A stretch of 23,375 bases of DNA from CAZIVO01 sp964542765 (GTDB lineage: Bacteria > Planctomycetota > UBA1135 > UBA2386): contig CAZIVO010000053.1 of NCBI GenBank assembly GCA_964542765.1, forward strand, positions 1-23,375, written 5' to 3'. Below, piece after piece: positions 14,274 through 22,468 of this stretch (position 1 is its first letter; every line of letters starts with the position of its first letter). The notes beneath the pieces are model-generated. The model worked only from the letters and a program-made list of their open reading frames with translations, was not told where the DNA came from and made no database searches. The position numbers and the translations under genes were made by a program.

Positions 14274-17089
14274 GCCAGAGCCTCTTCTCGATCGAGAAGG
14301 ATGAGTTGCCGCAGATCCTCGTTACTGAGATCTGAGAGCCAAGCTTCTCCGGCACCCAAAAGCCTGTCAGCAACCTGGCGTTTTTGTTCCAGCATCTCCT
14401 GGATGCGCTCCTCGAAAGTTCCCGGGCAAATGAACTTGTGCACGAAAACATTGCGCTGTTGACCGATCCTGAATGCACGGTCCGTCGCCTGATCCTCGAC
14501 GGCCGGATTCCACCATCGATCGAAGTGGAACACCCGGTTGGCAGCGGTCAAATTCAAGCCCGTGCCTCCGGCCTTGAGCGACAGCACGAAGACCTTCGGC
14601 CCGTCTTCTTCGCTCTGCTGGAACTCATTCACCATCTTTTCGCGATCCTTCTGCGGCACACTGCCGTGCAAAAACAGCGTCTTCTGGCCCAGCGAACTCT
14701 CGATATGGGTCTTGAGCAGCGTCCCCATCACCTTGAACTGCGTGAAGACCAAACACCTGTCACCCTCGTCCAGAGCCTCTTCGATCATCTCCATCAGGAG
14801 GTCGAACTTGCCTGACCGATTAGGCAATGGCGATCCATCCGACAGGTAATGCGCTGGATGATTGCATACCTGCTTGAGACGCAAGAGGGTCGTCAAGATG
14901 GCCCCGCGCCTTTGTATGCCTGCATCTGCGTCATAGACATCGGCAAGACCCTTCTGCGCCACCTCCTCGTAAAGAACAGCTTGCTCTCGCGAAAGGGTCG
15001 CAGCCACGATCTGCTCCGACTTCTCCGGAAGATCGGTGATGATCTCCGGGTCAGTTTTCAACCGACGAAGCACGAAGGGTCGCACCAATCGTGCAAGGGT
15101 GGAGGCCACGGTACCGCTGCGCTGTTTGACAATCGGATGCTCGAGAGTCTGGGTGAAGGATGTGCGCGTTCCGAGCAAACCGGCGTTGAGAAAATCCATG
15201 ATCGACCACAGGTCCAGCGGTCGATTCTCCAGCGGAGTTCCTGTCAGGACCATTCGGAAGTTGCCCCGTAAAGCTCGGGCCGCCCGGGATTGCTGGGTTG
15301 TCGGGTTCTTGATGTTTTGAGCCTCATCCAAAACAAGGCCTTCGAAGACCCGGCCTTCGAACAGTTCCTGATCACGCTGAAGAAGATTGTAGCTGGTAAG
15401 GATGATGTCGTGCGAGTCCGCGACTTCGCCGAAGCCCTCGGCATCACGAGCACGGTCTTTGCCGTGGTGGAGCGTCACTCGCAATTCCGGAGAGAACTTG
15501 TTCAGTTCGCGACGCCAGTTGCCCAGGACAGACACCGGGCACACGAGCAAGATGGGTCCTCTTCGATTCGGATCATGGCGCCAATCGAGGATCACGGCGA
15601 TGGCTTCGATGGTCTTTCCCAACCCCATGTCGTCAGCAAGACACGCCCCGAACCCCTGATCGAGGAGGTAATACATCCACGCATGTCCGCGCTCTTGATA
15701 AGGCCGAAGTTCGCCGACAAAACCCTCCGGCGTCGGTCGCTCTTCGATGGTCCGAGCACGTTCCAAACCTTCGGCAAGCTTGTCCAGTATCGGTCCGGTC
15801 TCGATCCGCTCGAGTGTCAAGCCATGCAGGTGCGCCGCACCGCCCAACTTCAGTCGAAGGGCCTCAAACATGTCGATGCGCTGCCCGCCTTGTTTCTTTC
15901 GTTGTGCAAAACTCGACAAGGCTTCTCGGTCTCGCGGCGCGATCAATACCGGCCCGCCATCGAGTTCAATCAGCGGGCTCTTCGAGTTCGCCAGCTTGTT
16001 GAAGTCTTCCTCGCTGACTTCCTGGCCAGCGATCGCAAGCGTCCACTTGATCTCGAACCAGGGGCGTTCGCCTTCCCGCGCCGATGAAGGCTCATCGATC
16101 TTCACCTGTGCCGCCAAGCGCTGGATTTCCTCGATGCCGGACAGTTCGATCTCGACTCCCTCCCCCTCAAGAAGGGGGATGTGGTCGAACAATATGTCGA
16201 GCTCTTTCCGGTTCAGCGAGGCTCTGCCATCGACCATGCTGATCGCGCGCCCCAAGGCTGGTAGCCGCTGCGCCAGCGACTCCATCCGCTCCTCGAGAGC
16301 CTCCGTTGCCTCACTGCTCAAAGGATCGGGGAAAAGATTCTGCGCGAGACGATCTCTCAGGCCCTCGGGCGAATAGCTGAGGTTCCGGATCCCCGGCACG
16401 GGACGGAAGAAAACCTCGATGGCCCAAGGAACCGAATCCTCCAACTCGGTCTCCGGCTTGATTACCGAAAGCACCGGTGTCGGTGGAGTCCGCCAAAATT
16501 CGCGGGGGAGGCGCTCTGCATTCTCGTGTTTGCGCTCATGGTTATCCACGCAAGCATCGAGCGCATGGCCAATCAGGCTGACCATGAAGTTTCGGGTAGT
16601 GACGGCGTAAACCGGCTCTTCGGGCCTCGCAAACCGCGCGGTCAAAAGGGAACTCGGTATCAGTTCAGCCAATCCCGAAAGACAACGAATCGATTCGGCG
16701 TCCCAGTGGGGGGTGTGCGTGAGCACGCCACCTTCATCGGCCGGTCCAAAATCTCCGCGTCGTAGCATCCCCATCACCAGCCGGGCGGCCAAGCTCAGAA
16801 TGCGCAGGCCAGGTTTCGTCGAGGCGAGATCTATCTCGGCAAGCCAGGGAATCGCACGATCGAGAGGCATTCCGCGGCCCTCGATGAGCCACAGCGCGGG
16901 CGCCACACGCTCGGATCGATTCTCCGTTGCATCCATTGCCGGTCGCAGAGAAGACTCCTCGGTCGGCAAGAGGACCTGAAAATCAATCGGCTCCGCAATG
17001 CTGAGGGTGGAGTCAGGGCGCGCTCGGTCTTCGACTGCCGTCGAAGGAAACATTACGATGCGCGCATCGGACGGTTTACGGGCATGCAA
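14270..17089 (-). CDS. SNF2-family DNA-dependent ATPase (bacterial SNF2/HepA type)
   Basis: About 939 residues. The N-terminal half includes a bacterial SNF2-associated region (WFEIKWTLAIAGQEVSEEDF, about 344-363). The two RecA-like lobes follow: motif I ADDMGLGKT ending at 493, motif II DEAQ at 588-591, motif III LTGTPLENRPLDLW from 615, then GGTGLNLTAANRVFHFDRWW and DQATDRAFRIGQ (motifs V-VI) near the C-terminus. Such proteins translocate on double-stranded DNA and remodel protein-DNA complexes; they do not unwind like true helicases. The start is uncertain: the frame opens right after a stop with only TTG at 17089, and the first ATG is at 17053; neither has a good ribosome-binding site. 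It follows the coxA-like gene by 58 bp, but the two seem functionally unrelated. Confidence 0.92.
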   Translation of the reverse strand: MHARKPSDARIVMFPSTAVEDRARPDSTLSIAEPIDFQVLLPTEESSLRPAMDATENRSERVAPALWLIEGRGMPLDRAIPWLAEIDLASTKPGLRILSLAARLVMGMLRRGDFGPADEGGVLTHTPHWDAESIRCLSGLAELIPSSLLTARFARPEEPVYAVTTRNFMVSLIGHALDACVDNHERKHENAERLPREFWRTPPTPVLSVIKPETELEDSVPWAIEVFFRPVPGIRNLSYSPEGLRDRLAQNLFPDPLSSEATEALEERMESLAQRLPALGRAISMVDGRASLNRKELDILFDHIPLLEGEGVEIELSGIEEIQRLAAQVKIDEPSSAREGERPWFEIKWTLAIAGQEVSEEDFNKLANSKSPLIELDGGPVLIAPRDREALSSFAQRKKQGGQRIDMFEALRLKLGGAAHLHGLTLERIETGPILDKLAEGLERARTIEERPTPEGFVGELRPYQERGHAWMYYLLDQGFGACLADDMGLGKTIEAIAVILDWRHDPNRRGPILLVCPVSVLGNWRRELNKFSPELRVTLHHGKDRARDAEGFGEVADSHDIILTSYNLLQRDQELFEGRVFEGLVLDEAQNIKNPTTQQSRAARALRGNFRMVLTGTPLENRPLDLWSIMDFLNAGLLGTRTSFTQTLEHPIVKQRSGTVASTLARLVRPFVLRRLKTDPEIITDLPEKSEQIVAATLSREQAVLYEEVAQKGLADVYDADAGIQRRGAILTTLLRLKQVCNHPAHYLSDGSPLPNRSGKFDLLMEMIEEALDEGDRCLVFTQFKVMGTLLKTHIESSLGQKTLFLHGSVPQKDREKMVNEFQQSEEDGPKVFVLSLKAGGTGLNLTAANRVFHFDRWWNPAVEDQATDRAFRIGQQRNVFVHKFICPGTFEERIQEMLEQKRQVADRLLGAGEAWLSDLSNEDLRQLILLDREEALA

Positions 17090-17147
17090 ATAAACGGCGT
17101 CGATCAGTCCTTCTCCCTTTGATCCCAGGAACTATGGTCCGCCTTGG

Positions 17148-18752
17148 TCAGCGCACCATTTCGCCTTCGGTCAGATCGCTATAGTTGTACGTTTCGCTGG
17201 GCGCGACTGGGTCCGCATCAAAATTTCCTTCGGGAGGTGGGCTCGAAGTCTTCCATTCGAGGGTCACTCCTGCCCATGGGTTCCGGCTCGCTTTGCTCCC
17301 CGCAAACAGCGAATGCAGGAGGTAGGTTGCTGTGGCCGCGAGACCTATCCAAAGCACCACCATCCCACGCGAAGCAACCTGGCCGTACTCCTCAAACATG
17401 TGCGTCGCGTTTTGCCGGGCCATGCCCTGGCTTCCCGCAAGCAGCATCGGAATGAAGGCCAGATGGATGCCAGCAAAAATCTGCGCGCAGGCAGCTTTCG
17501 ACCAAACCGTCGAATAGGTTCGCCCAAACATCTTTGGCCACCAATGATGAAGGCCCACAAGCAATCCCAAGGCTGCTGCGCCCATCATCACATAATGAGA
17601 CTGAGCAACCGCGAAGGGGGTGCTCTTCAGGTAAACGCCAACCCCGGGTATCGCCAAGAACAAGCTGGCGAGCCCGCCCATCGTGAAGGTCACGACGAAG
17701 CAAAGGGCAAACAACATCGGTGCTGTCAGGCTGATGCTGCCCCTCCAAAGAGTGGCCAGCCACGAGAAAACAATGGCTGCGGCCGGCGCGGCGATCAGAA
17801 GCGAAAGGAAGGAGGAAACGGTGACGACTGATTCAGGTCGTCTGGCCGTGAACAGGTGGCCGCCCCACGCAAGAAGACTGAAGGCTGCCATCGCCAGCAT
17901 CGCCGCCGCAACCACCGGAGCACCGTAGACACGCTTGCGTGCGTTCACCGAAATCACATCCGTGACAACGCCGATCGCCGGCAAGATCATGATGTAGGCT
18001 GCGGGCTGGTACCAGAGGCTGAGAATGCCTTCCGTGAAGCCTGATGGGTCCCCCTGGCTTGCGACCAACACGCCGGTCCAGGAGGTGCTGCCGCTGATCA
18101 TCAGAGTCATCGCAAGGAGCAACATCGGAGTCGCCAGCACTTGCAAGATGGCGCCCGCGTAGCTCCCCCAAACGAACATCGGCATCTTCGACCAGGACAT
18201 GCTCGGGGCTCGCTTGCAGTGGATGGTCGCGAGAATGTTGAGGCCGCTCAAAAGGGAGCTGAGACCGACCGTGAAGATCCCCAAGCCAATCAAGGCCACC
18301 GGCGTCGCGGCACCACCCGTATCGACACTCGACACAATCCCCGCAGAAAAAACGAGGAGCGCACCCTGCAACCACAGATAGAAACTCGCAAGGTTGAGCC
18401 GCGGAAACATCACGCCCTTGGCGCCGACCATGATCGGCAGGGCAAAGTTGCCAAGAACTGCCGGGATTGCTGGAACCGCGAACAGGAAAATCATCACGGA
18501 GCCGTGGAGCGCAGCGTTCGCTGTGCCTGCTGAGTCCGCCGCCTCGGCAACCGACGCAGCCATTTGCGCCATCATGGCAAGTGCGCCACCCACCAGGAAG
18601 ACCAGGCTGATCCCGATCAGATAGAGCACCCCGACACGCTTGTGATCGCGAGTGAAGAGCCAGCCTCCAAGACCTCGCTTGCTATCGAGATAGCTGGAGA
18701 TTCCTGCGGCTTGTGCCGCGCTGGTCTCAGGGGTTGCAAGGTTGGACGTCAT
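17148..18752 (-). CDS. Heme-copper oxidase subunit I homologue lacking the O2-reduction site
   Basis: A 534-residue, roughly 12-helix protein that aligns end to end with CtaD/CoxA (MFPRLN, ILPAIGVVTDVIS, VFSWLATLWRGSI, QGMAR). Both low-spin heme ligands are kept: His83 (ALHGSVMIF) and His386 (QSHYV). The active site is not. The GHPEVY motif reads YQPAAY, so CuB His is Gln249 and the Glu is Ala251, with Tyr253 kept. The HH pair is GH, so one CuB His is Gly298 and His299 remains. The high-spin heme His is Gln384. The D-pathway Asp is Gly113 and the K-pathway Lys is Ile327. The reading frame is unbroken, arguing against a decayed pseudogene. A nitric oxide reductase is excluded because those keep the three metal His. 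The ATG at 18752 is preferred over a TTG at 18758. It is the last gene of the ACIII-cox cluster, and no subunit III or IV gene follows. Confidence 0.9.
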   Translation of the reverse strand: MTSNLATPETSAAQAAGISSYLDSKRGLGGWLFTRDHKRVGVLYLIGISLVFLVGGALAMMAQMAASVAEAADSAGTANAALHGSVMIFLFAVPAIPAVLGNFALPIMVGAKGVMFPRLNLASFYLWLQGALLVFSAGIVSSVDTGGAATPVALIGLGIFTVGLSSLLSGLNILATIHCKRAPSMSWSKMPMFVWGSYAGAILQVLATPMLLLAMTLMISGSTSWTGVLVASQGDPSGFTEGILSLWYQPAAYIMILPAIGVVTDVISVNARKRVYGAPVVAAAMLAMAAFSLLAWGGHLFTARRPESVVTVSSFLSLLIAAPAAAIVFSWLATLWRGSISLTAPMLFALCFVVTFTMGGLASLFLAIPGVGVYLKSTPFAVAQSHYVMMGAAALGLLVGLHHWWPKMFGRTYSTVWSKAACAQIFAGIHLAFIPMLLAGSQGMARQNATHMFEEYGQVASRGMVVLWIGLAATATYLLHSLFAGSKASRNPWAGVTLEWKTSSPPPEGNFDADPVAPSETYNYSDLTEGEMVR

Positions 18753-18765
18753 TGACAACTTCTCT

Positions 18766-19701
18766 CTACTTCAACTCCTCGGACTTCAAGAACTCCACCA
18801 ATGACGCAATCTCCGCGTCATCCAGGGGCAACTTGAGCATGGGCTGAGTTTCGAAACCCTTCACGATCTTCGCGCTCGGCTCCTTGATGGACTCGATCAC
18901 ATAGGCCTCGTCGACCGTGATCTTCTCGCCGTCCTTCATCTCTTCCTCCCGGCCGAACATGCCCTTGAAGGAGGGCCCCACCAACTTGTTCCCATCGAGG
19001 GTGTGGCAGGCGATGCACCACTTCATGTAGAGCCTCTCGCCAGCGGCATTGTCCCCGGAAATCTTGACCCAGGGACGCTCTTCGATCTCATCGGGACCGA
19101 TGACATGAATCTTGCCGATCATGTCGGGATGCGCGACACCACAATCGCCCCCGCAATGCAATTCGAACGCTCCCCTTTGGGTAGCCCGGAACCAGACAGA
19201 CCGAGTGTCGCCAGGGCGCACTTTCTGGCTCACGCGGAAGGCGGGAACGTAGAAAGAATGAGCGACATCCTCGCTGGTCAAATCGATCCGAACATCCTCT
19301 CCCAGCGGCACGTAGATTTCGTTGGTCGCTTCGCTGCCATCGGGATAGGTAACCCTCCACTCCGACTGCTTGACCGTCACCTCGTACCGAAGGCTGTTTG
19401 CAGGCGCCACCGCCATGTCAAGCCCGATCGGCCAACCACAAGCGAACAGGATGACGCCCACGGCCAAGAAAAGAGTGACAGCGACAATCTGTAATCTCGT
19501 CGACCCACTCCCTTCCGCCACCGGAAGCTCATCGGAACTGGTGCGGCGCCACTTGAACATGGCCGTCACGATGACGATAACGACCGCTGCCAGAACGAAT
19601 CCGCTGACGATCCAAAGAAGTTGCAGCAGGCCATCCACATCGTCGACAAACGTCGACGGTGCTTGCGGCATGTGCTGGTTGAGATTCTGGAGGGCGATCA
19701 C
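18766..19701 (-). CDS. coxB: Cytochrome c oxidase subunit II with fused cytochrome c domain
   Basis: About 311 residues. Two membrane helices (about 26-49 and 71-95) anchor a periplasmic cupredoxin domain. Side-chain CuA ligands are complete: His148 (AHSF), Cys183 and Cys187 (CGGDC), His191 and Met194; the Glu of CSELC, which binds by its backbone, is Gly185. A C-terminal cytochrome c domain has CIACH at 229-233 and a likely axial Met288 (QPMLKL). It should accept electrons from a periplasmic donor such as ACIII and pass them to subunit I. The first in-frame start is GTG at 19701; an ATG ten codons later is possible. It ends 13 bases before the coxA-like gene, consistent with one transcript. 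Confidence 0.93.
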   Translation of the reverse strand: MIALQNLNQHMPQAPSTFVDDVDGLLQLLWIVSGFVLAAVVIVIVTAMFKWRRTSSDELPVAEGSGSTRLQIVAVTLFLAVGVILFACGWPIGLDMAVAPANSLRYEVTVKQSEWRVTYPDGSEATNEIYVPLGEDVRIDLTSEDVAHSFYVPAFRVSQKVRPGDTRSVWFRATQRGAFELHCGGDCGVAHPDMIGKIHVIGPDEIEERPWVKISGDNAAGERLYMKWCIACHTLDGNKLVGPSFKGMFGREEEMKDGEKITVDEAYVIESIKEPSAKIVKGFETQPMLKLPLDDAEIASLVEFLKSEELK

Positions 19702-19728
19702 GGGATTCGCTTCTTGGAGAATAGGTGG

Positions 19729-20025
19729 CTACTTCTTGTTGATGTACTCTTCGATGGTCGAGTCGATGGTCCGGCCGTCGGCCGGATAAAGATCCTGTTG
19801 CTCCCCTGCCCGGACGGCGTCGAGTTCCGTCGTCGGAGCGAGATCGACCTTGCGCTTGTATTCCTGCGCAAGCTCGAAACTGTAGAGCTCGGTGAGGAGT
19901 CCCGCGCAGGCCCAGATCGCGACAGCCGCGATCACGAGTCCCCCGAGGACCTTCCACCTCCCCGCACAGCAGGAGGAGTTTCCTGGCTCTTGTTCGGGCG
20001 AGGTTGCTTGTGTCGTCGTATCCAT
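19729..20025 (-). CDS. One-helix 98-residue protein of the ACIII-cox operon
   Basis: A small protein with a hydrophilic N-terminus, a Cys pair (SSCCAGRW, residues 17-24), one membrane helix (about 25-46), and an acidic C-terminal periplasmic or cytoplasmic tail ending in TIDSTIEEYINKK. I do not recognise its family. It lies between actF (9-base gap) and coxB (27-base gap), so it is very likely made with both complexes and could be a small subunit or linker of the ACIII-oxidase assembly, which is inference. No heme or metal motif is visible. It is unlikely to be chance: the ATG, length and helix are sensible, and the operon spacing is tight. Confidence 0.75.
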   Translation of the reverse strand: MDTTTQATSPEQEPGNSSCCAGRWKVLGGLVIAAVAIWACAGLLTELYSFELAQEYKRKVDLAPTTELDAVRAGEQQDLYPADGRTIDSTIEEYINKK

Positions 20026-20034
20026 TTTGATGGT

Positions 20035-21285
20035 TCAGTGATTGATGAAGCGCAGCGATTCCCGCAAGCGCGGATCCCGCTCCGGAATCAGCGGTGCGCT
20101 GCGCAAATTTCGGATGAAGATCGCCAAGAAAAGACCCACGAGGCCTATCAGGCTGACGGCATCCAACCATGTCGGATGAGCGCCGTGATGATGCAGGTTC
20201 GGCATGATGATCCAGTGCATATCAATCACGTGCATGGCCAGCAGATACACCGATCCGATGGCAAGGGTTACCTTGGCTCGCTTCATGTGACGCGAGATCA
20301 AAAAGGCGAAGGGGATCATGAAGTGACCCCAGACCAGAATCTTGCCAATGGCCAGCCAGCTGCCTTCCTGGCGATGTTGATAAAAAGAGGTCTCCTCGGG
20401 AAGGTTCGCGTAGTAGATCAGCATGAACTGACTGAATGCGATGTAGGTCCAAAAGACCACGAAGGCGAACATCAACTTGCCGATGTCGTGATAGTGCTCG
20501 GTATTGATCGCTTGCGAGAGCCAACCGTGTCTTCGCAGCCACATGCAGACGAGGCCCAGGAAGGCCAGGAAGGTCATGAAGGAGCCTGCGAAGTAATAGA
20601 CACCCCAGATGGTCGAGAACCAGTGAGGGTCGAGTGACATCAACCAATCGACGGCAGCAAACGTGATCGATAAAGCAAACAGCAGCATGCACGGCGCGGC
20701 GACACGCGACATCTTCAAGCTCAGGCTCGCATCGCCACTCTGATCCTGCCGGATGGATGTTCCGCGGAAGTAGCGAGAAATACCGATCCAGATCACGAAG
20801 TAGAGAGCGGCGCGGATGAAGAAGAAGGGCGGATTCAAGAAGCCCCTCTTGCCCCACAGGACGGGATCATGCAGCGGGTCGCCGGGAGGATGATCGAGAG
20901 CATGCACCCAGTGGCCGTAGAGCGTTGCATAGCCGATCGCAATCGGCAGGAACAGTGGCAGCATGTAAGGCACCACGCCCATCGCATTCTCGGCGATCCT
21001 CCGAACAACCACGCTCCAACCGGCGCGCGACAGATGCTGGACCAGGACGAAGAACATCCCGCCCAAGCACAGGCTGAGCACGAAGGCGTAGGCCACCAGG
21101 TAGGAGTGCAGGAACTGTCTCGCGCTCTCCTCGCCGAGAGACCAGCCATAGAGGCTCGCAGCCACGCCCATGACACCAGCGGCGAACCACAGTTTTTGAT
21201 GGCCCACGAAGGAGCCTTCGGACAGCCGGGTCGGGAGACCCGGAGCCACTGTCTCGACGGTCGGAACTGTCGCGCTCGCTGTCAT
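20035..21285 (-). CDS. actF: Alternative complex III subunit ActF
   Basis: A 416-residue integral membrane protein with about ten helices, the NrfD-related paralogue of ActC in alternative complex III. Recognisable stretches are ALDHPPGDPLHDPVLWGKRG, SLDPHWFSTIWGVYYFAGSF and HDIGKLMFAFVVFWTYIAFS. ACIII oxidises menaquinol or ubiquinol and reduces periplasmic cytochrome c or an associated oxidase; ActF is one of its two large membrane subunits. It starts 18 bases after actE and ends nine bases before the small one-helix gene. The length is normal for the family. The N-terminal 25 residues are soluble and carry no signal. Confidence 0.93.
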   Translation of the reverse strand: MTASATVPTVETVAPGLPTRLSEGSFVGHQKLWFAAGVMGVAASLYGWSLGEESARQFLHSYLVAYAFVLSLCLGGMFFVLVQHLSRAGWSVVVRRIAENAMGVVPYMLPLFLPIAIGYATLYGHWVHALDHPPGDPLHDPVLWGKRGFLNPPFFFIRAALYFVIWIGISRYFRGTSIRQDQSGDASLSLKMSRVAAPCMLLFALSITFAAVDWLMSLDPHWFSTIWGVYYFAGSFMTFLAFLGLVCMWLRRHGWLSQAINTEHYHDIGKLMFAFVVFWTYIAFSQFMLIYYANLPEETSFYQHRQEGSWLAIGKILVWGHFMIPFAFLISRHMKRAKVTLAIGSVYLLAMHVIDMHWIIMPNLHHHGAHPTWLDAVSLIGLVGLFLAIFIRNLRSAPLIPERDPRLRESLRFINH

Positions 21286-21303
21286 TTCGTTCGTTCTATT
21301 CCC

Positions 21304-21930
21304 TTACTTCTTGAAGTGTAGTTGCAGAGCCTTGAGGTAGTGGACGATGGCCCAGCGGTCCTCGACCGAGATCTGGTGGCTGTAGCTCGGCATGGTGCTA
21401 CGGCCATTGGAAATCACGTCGAACAGGTCGCCCGGCGGTGCATCGAGAATCTTCGTGGCAGGTTCTCTCAGTTCGGTTGGTTCCACCAAACTCGGCACCG
21501 GCAAAGGCCAGCGCTTGGCCACCAGGCCACCCTTGCCGGTTCGACCATGGCATACCGCACAGGTGATATTGAACCTCTCTCGGCCACGATCCAGCACCGC
21601 CCTTGTCTTCGGCAAGGGATTGGTGCCAACGAATTCGCCGCCCTTTTTTCCTTGGCCGTCAATTTCTAACATCGCCGGATAACGATCACGGCTTTCCTTC
21701 TCGCTCTTCGTTTGCCGCCGAACCGTTCCCTCGACCGGCAAACGCATCGCGCGGTGATCCGACCAGGCCGCAAACTCGGACCTGGCCTGAGCTCTGAACT
21801 TCGGCTGAAAGTCCATGTCCGGCACGATGTGAATCGGAGGACTTTTCGACTCGCCACCCCGACAACTCGAGAAGGTGGGTGCGAGTGCCGAAGCGATGAG
21901 AGCGGCGATGATCATGCGTGACTTCTTCAT
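21304..21930 (-). CDS. actE: Alternative complex III subunit ActE, monoheme cytochrome c lipoprotein
   Basis: 208 residues. The signal peptide ends at SSC (Cys23), a likely lipidation site although the lipobox is not ideal. One heme c site, CAVCH at 124-128, and a likely axial Met180 (RSTMPSYS) form the cytochrome domain. The stretch DMDFQPKFRAQARSEFAAWS with MRLPVEGTV matches ActE proteins, though the usual GTVARG reads GTVRRQ. It should carry electrons from the complex to its acceptor. The start at 21930 is chosen because the longer open frame begins inside actD and only this ATG opens a signal peptide. The gap to the actD stop is four bases. Confidence 0.92.
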   Translation of the reverse strand: MKKSRMIIAALIASALAPTFSSCRGGESKSPPIHIVPDMDFQPKFRAQARSEFAAWSDHRAMRLPVEGTVRRQTKSEKESRDRYPAMLEIDGQGKKGGEFVGTNPLPKTRAVLDRGRERFNITCAVCHGRTGKGGLVAKRWPLPVPSLVEPTELREPATKILDAPPGDLFDVISNGRSTMPSYSHQISVEDRWAIVHYLKALQLHFKK

Positions 21931-21934
21931 GTGA

Positions 21935-22468
21935 TCAGCTCTCCACCAGCTCCACGTTTTTGCCACCGATCTCCGTGAGAAAAGCCACCGTATTCGCCTG
22001 GTCGAACAGCGGGTCTGTTGCTTCGATCGCGAGGAAAAACCGGTCATCGGTCACGCGATGGAAGGTGCTGTGCTTGAACACCGGCCTGTAGAGAGTGGGT
22101 AGCCTGTTGAGGCCGAACATGCCGAACACGGCGCCGAAAGCCGACAGCAAGACCATGCACTCGAAGGTGATCGGGATCGTCGTCGGCCACGCATAGGGAA
22201 GCTTGCCGCTGACCCACAAGGGGTAGTCCCAACCGTTCATCCACCACATCATCAACTGCGCGGCGAGGATGCCCGTCAAACCGCAAACGGTGCAGATCCA
22301 GCCAATGGGGCTCGGCCCTTGCTTGAGAGCATCATCCATGCCGTGCACAGGAAAAGGCGTATGTGCGTCGACCGCTCGGTAGCCCTTCTCGGTCGCCTTC
22401 TTGGCGGCCTGGAAAATCGTGCTGGCGGATTCAAACTCCGCTACCGCACCGTAATAACCCCTGGTCAT
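21935..22468 (-). CDS. actD: Alternative complex III subunit ActD (DUF3341)
   Basis: A 177-residue protein with two membrane helices (near 55-76 and 97-118) between soluble ends, the DUF3341 layout. Typical stretches are HTPFPVHGMDDALK and MWWMNGWDYPLWVSGKLP. In solved ACIII structures ActD packs against ActC. A near-perfect ribosome-binding site (AAGGAGGT, five bases before the ATG) lies within the end of actC, and the ATG overlaps the actC stop as ATGA. The gene is complete and of normal length. Confidence 0.94.
   Translation of the reverse strand: MTRGYYGAVAEFESASTIFQAAKKATEKGYRAVDAHTPFPVHGMDDALKQGPSPIGWICTVCGLTGILAAQLMMWWMNGWDYPLWVSGKLPYAWPTTIPITFECMVLLSAFGAVFGMFGLNRLPTLYRPVFKHSTFHRVTDDRFFLAIEATDPLFDQANTVAFLTEIGGKNVELVES

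Noticed and set aside
17148..18752. The CoxA homologue as a decaying pseudogene or as a nitric oxide reductase
   Set aside because: The frame is intact over 534 codons, structural motifs and low-spin heme ligands are conserved, and it ends an apparently functional operon. Nitric oxide reductases keep the three metal-binding His, two of which are absent here.
21931..22047. A 39-residue N-terminal extension of ActE
   Set aside because: It lies inside actD in another frame and would bury the lipoprotein signal peptide that begins at 21930.
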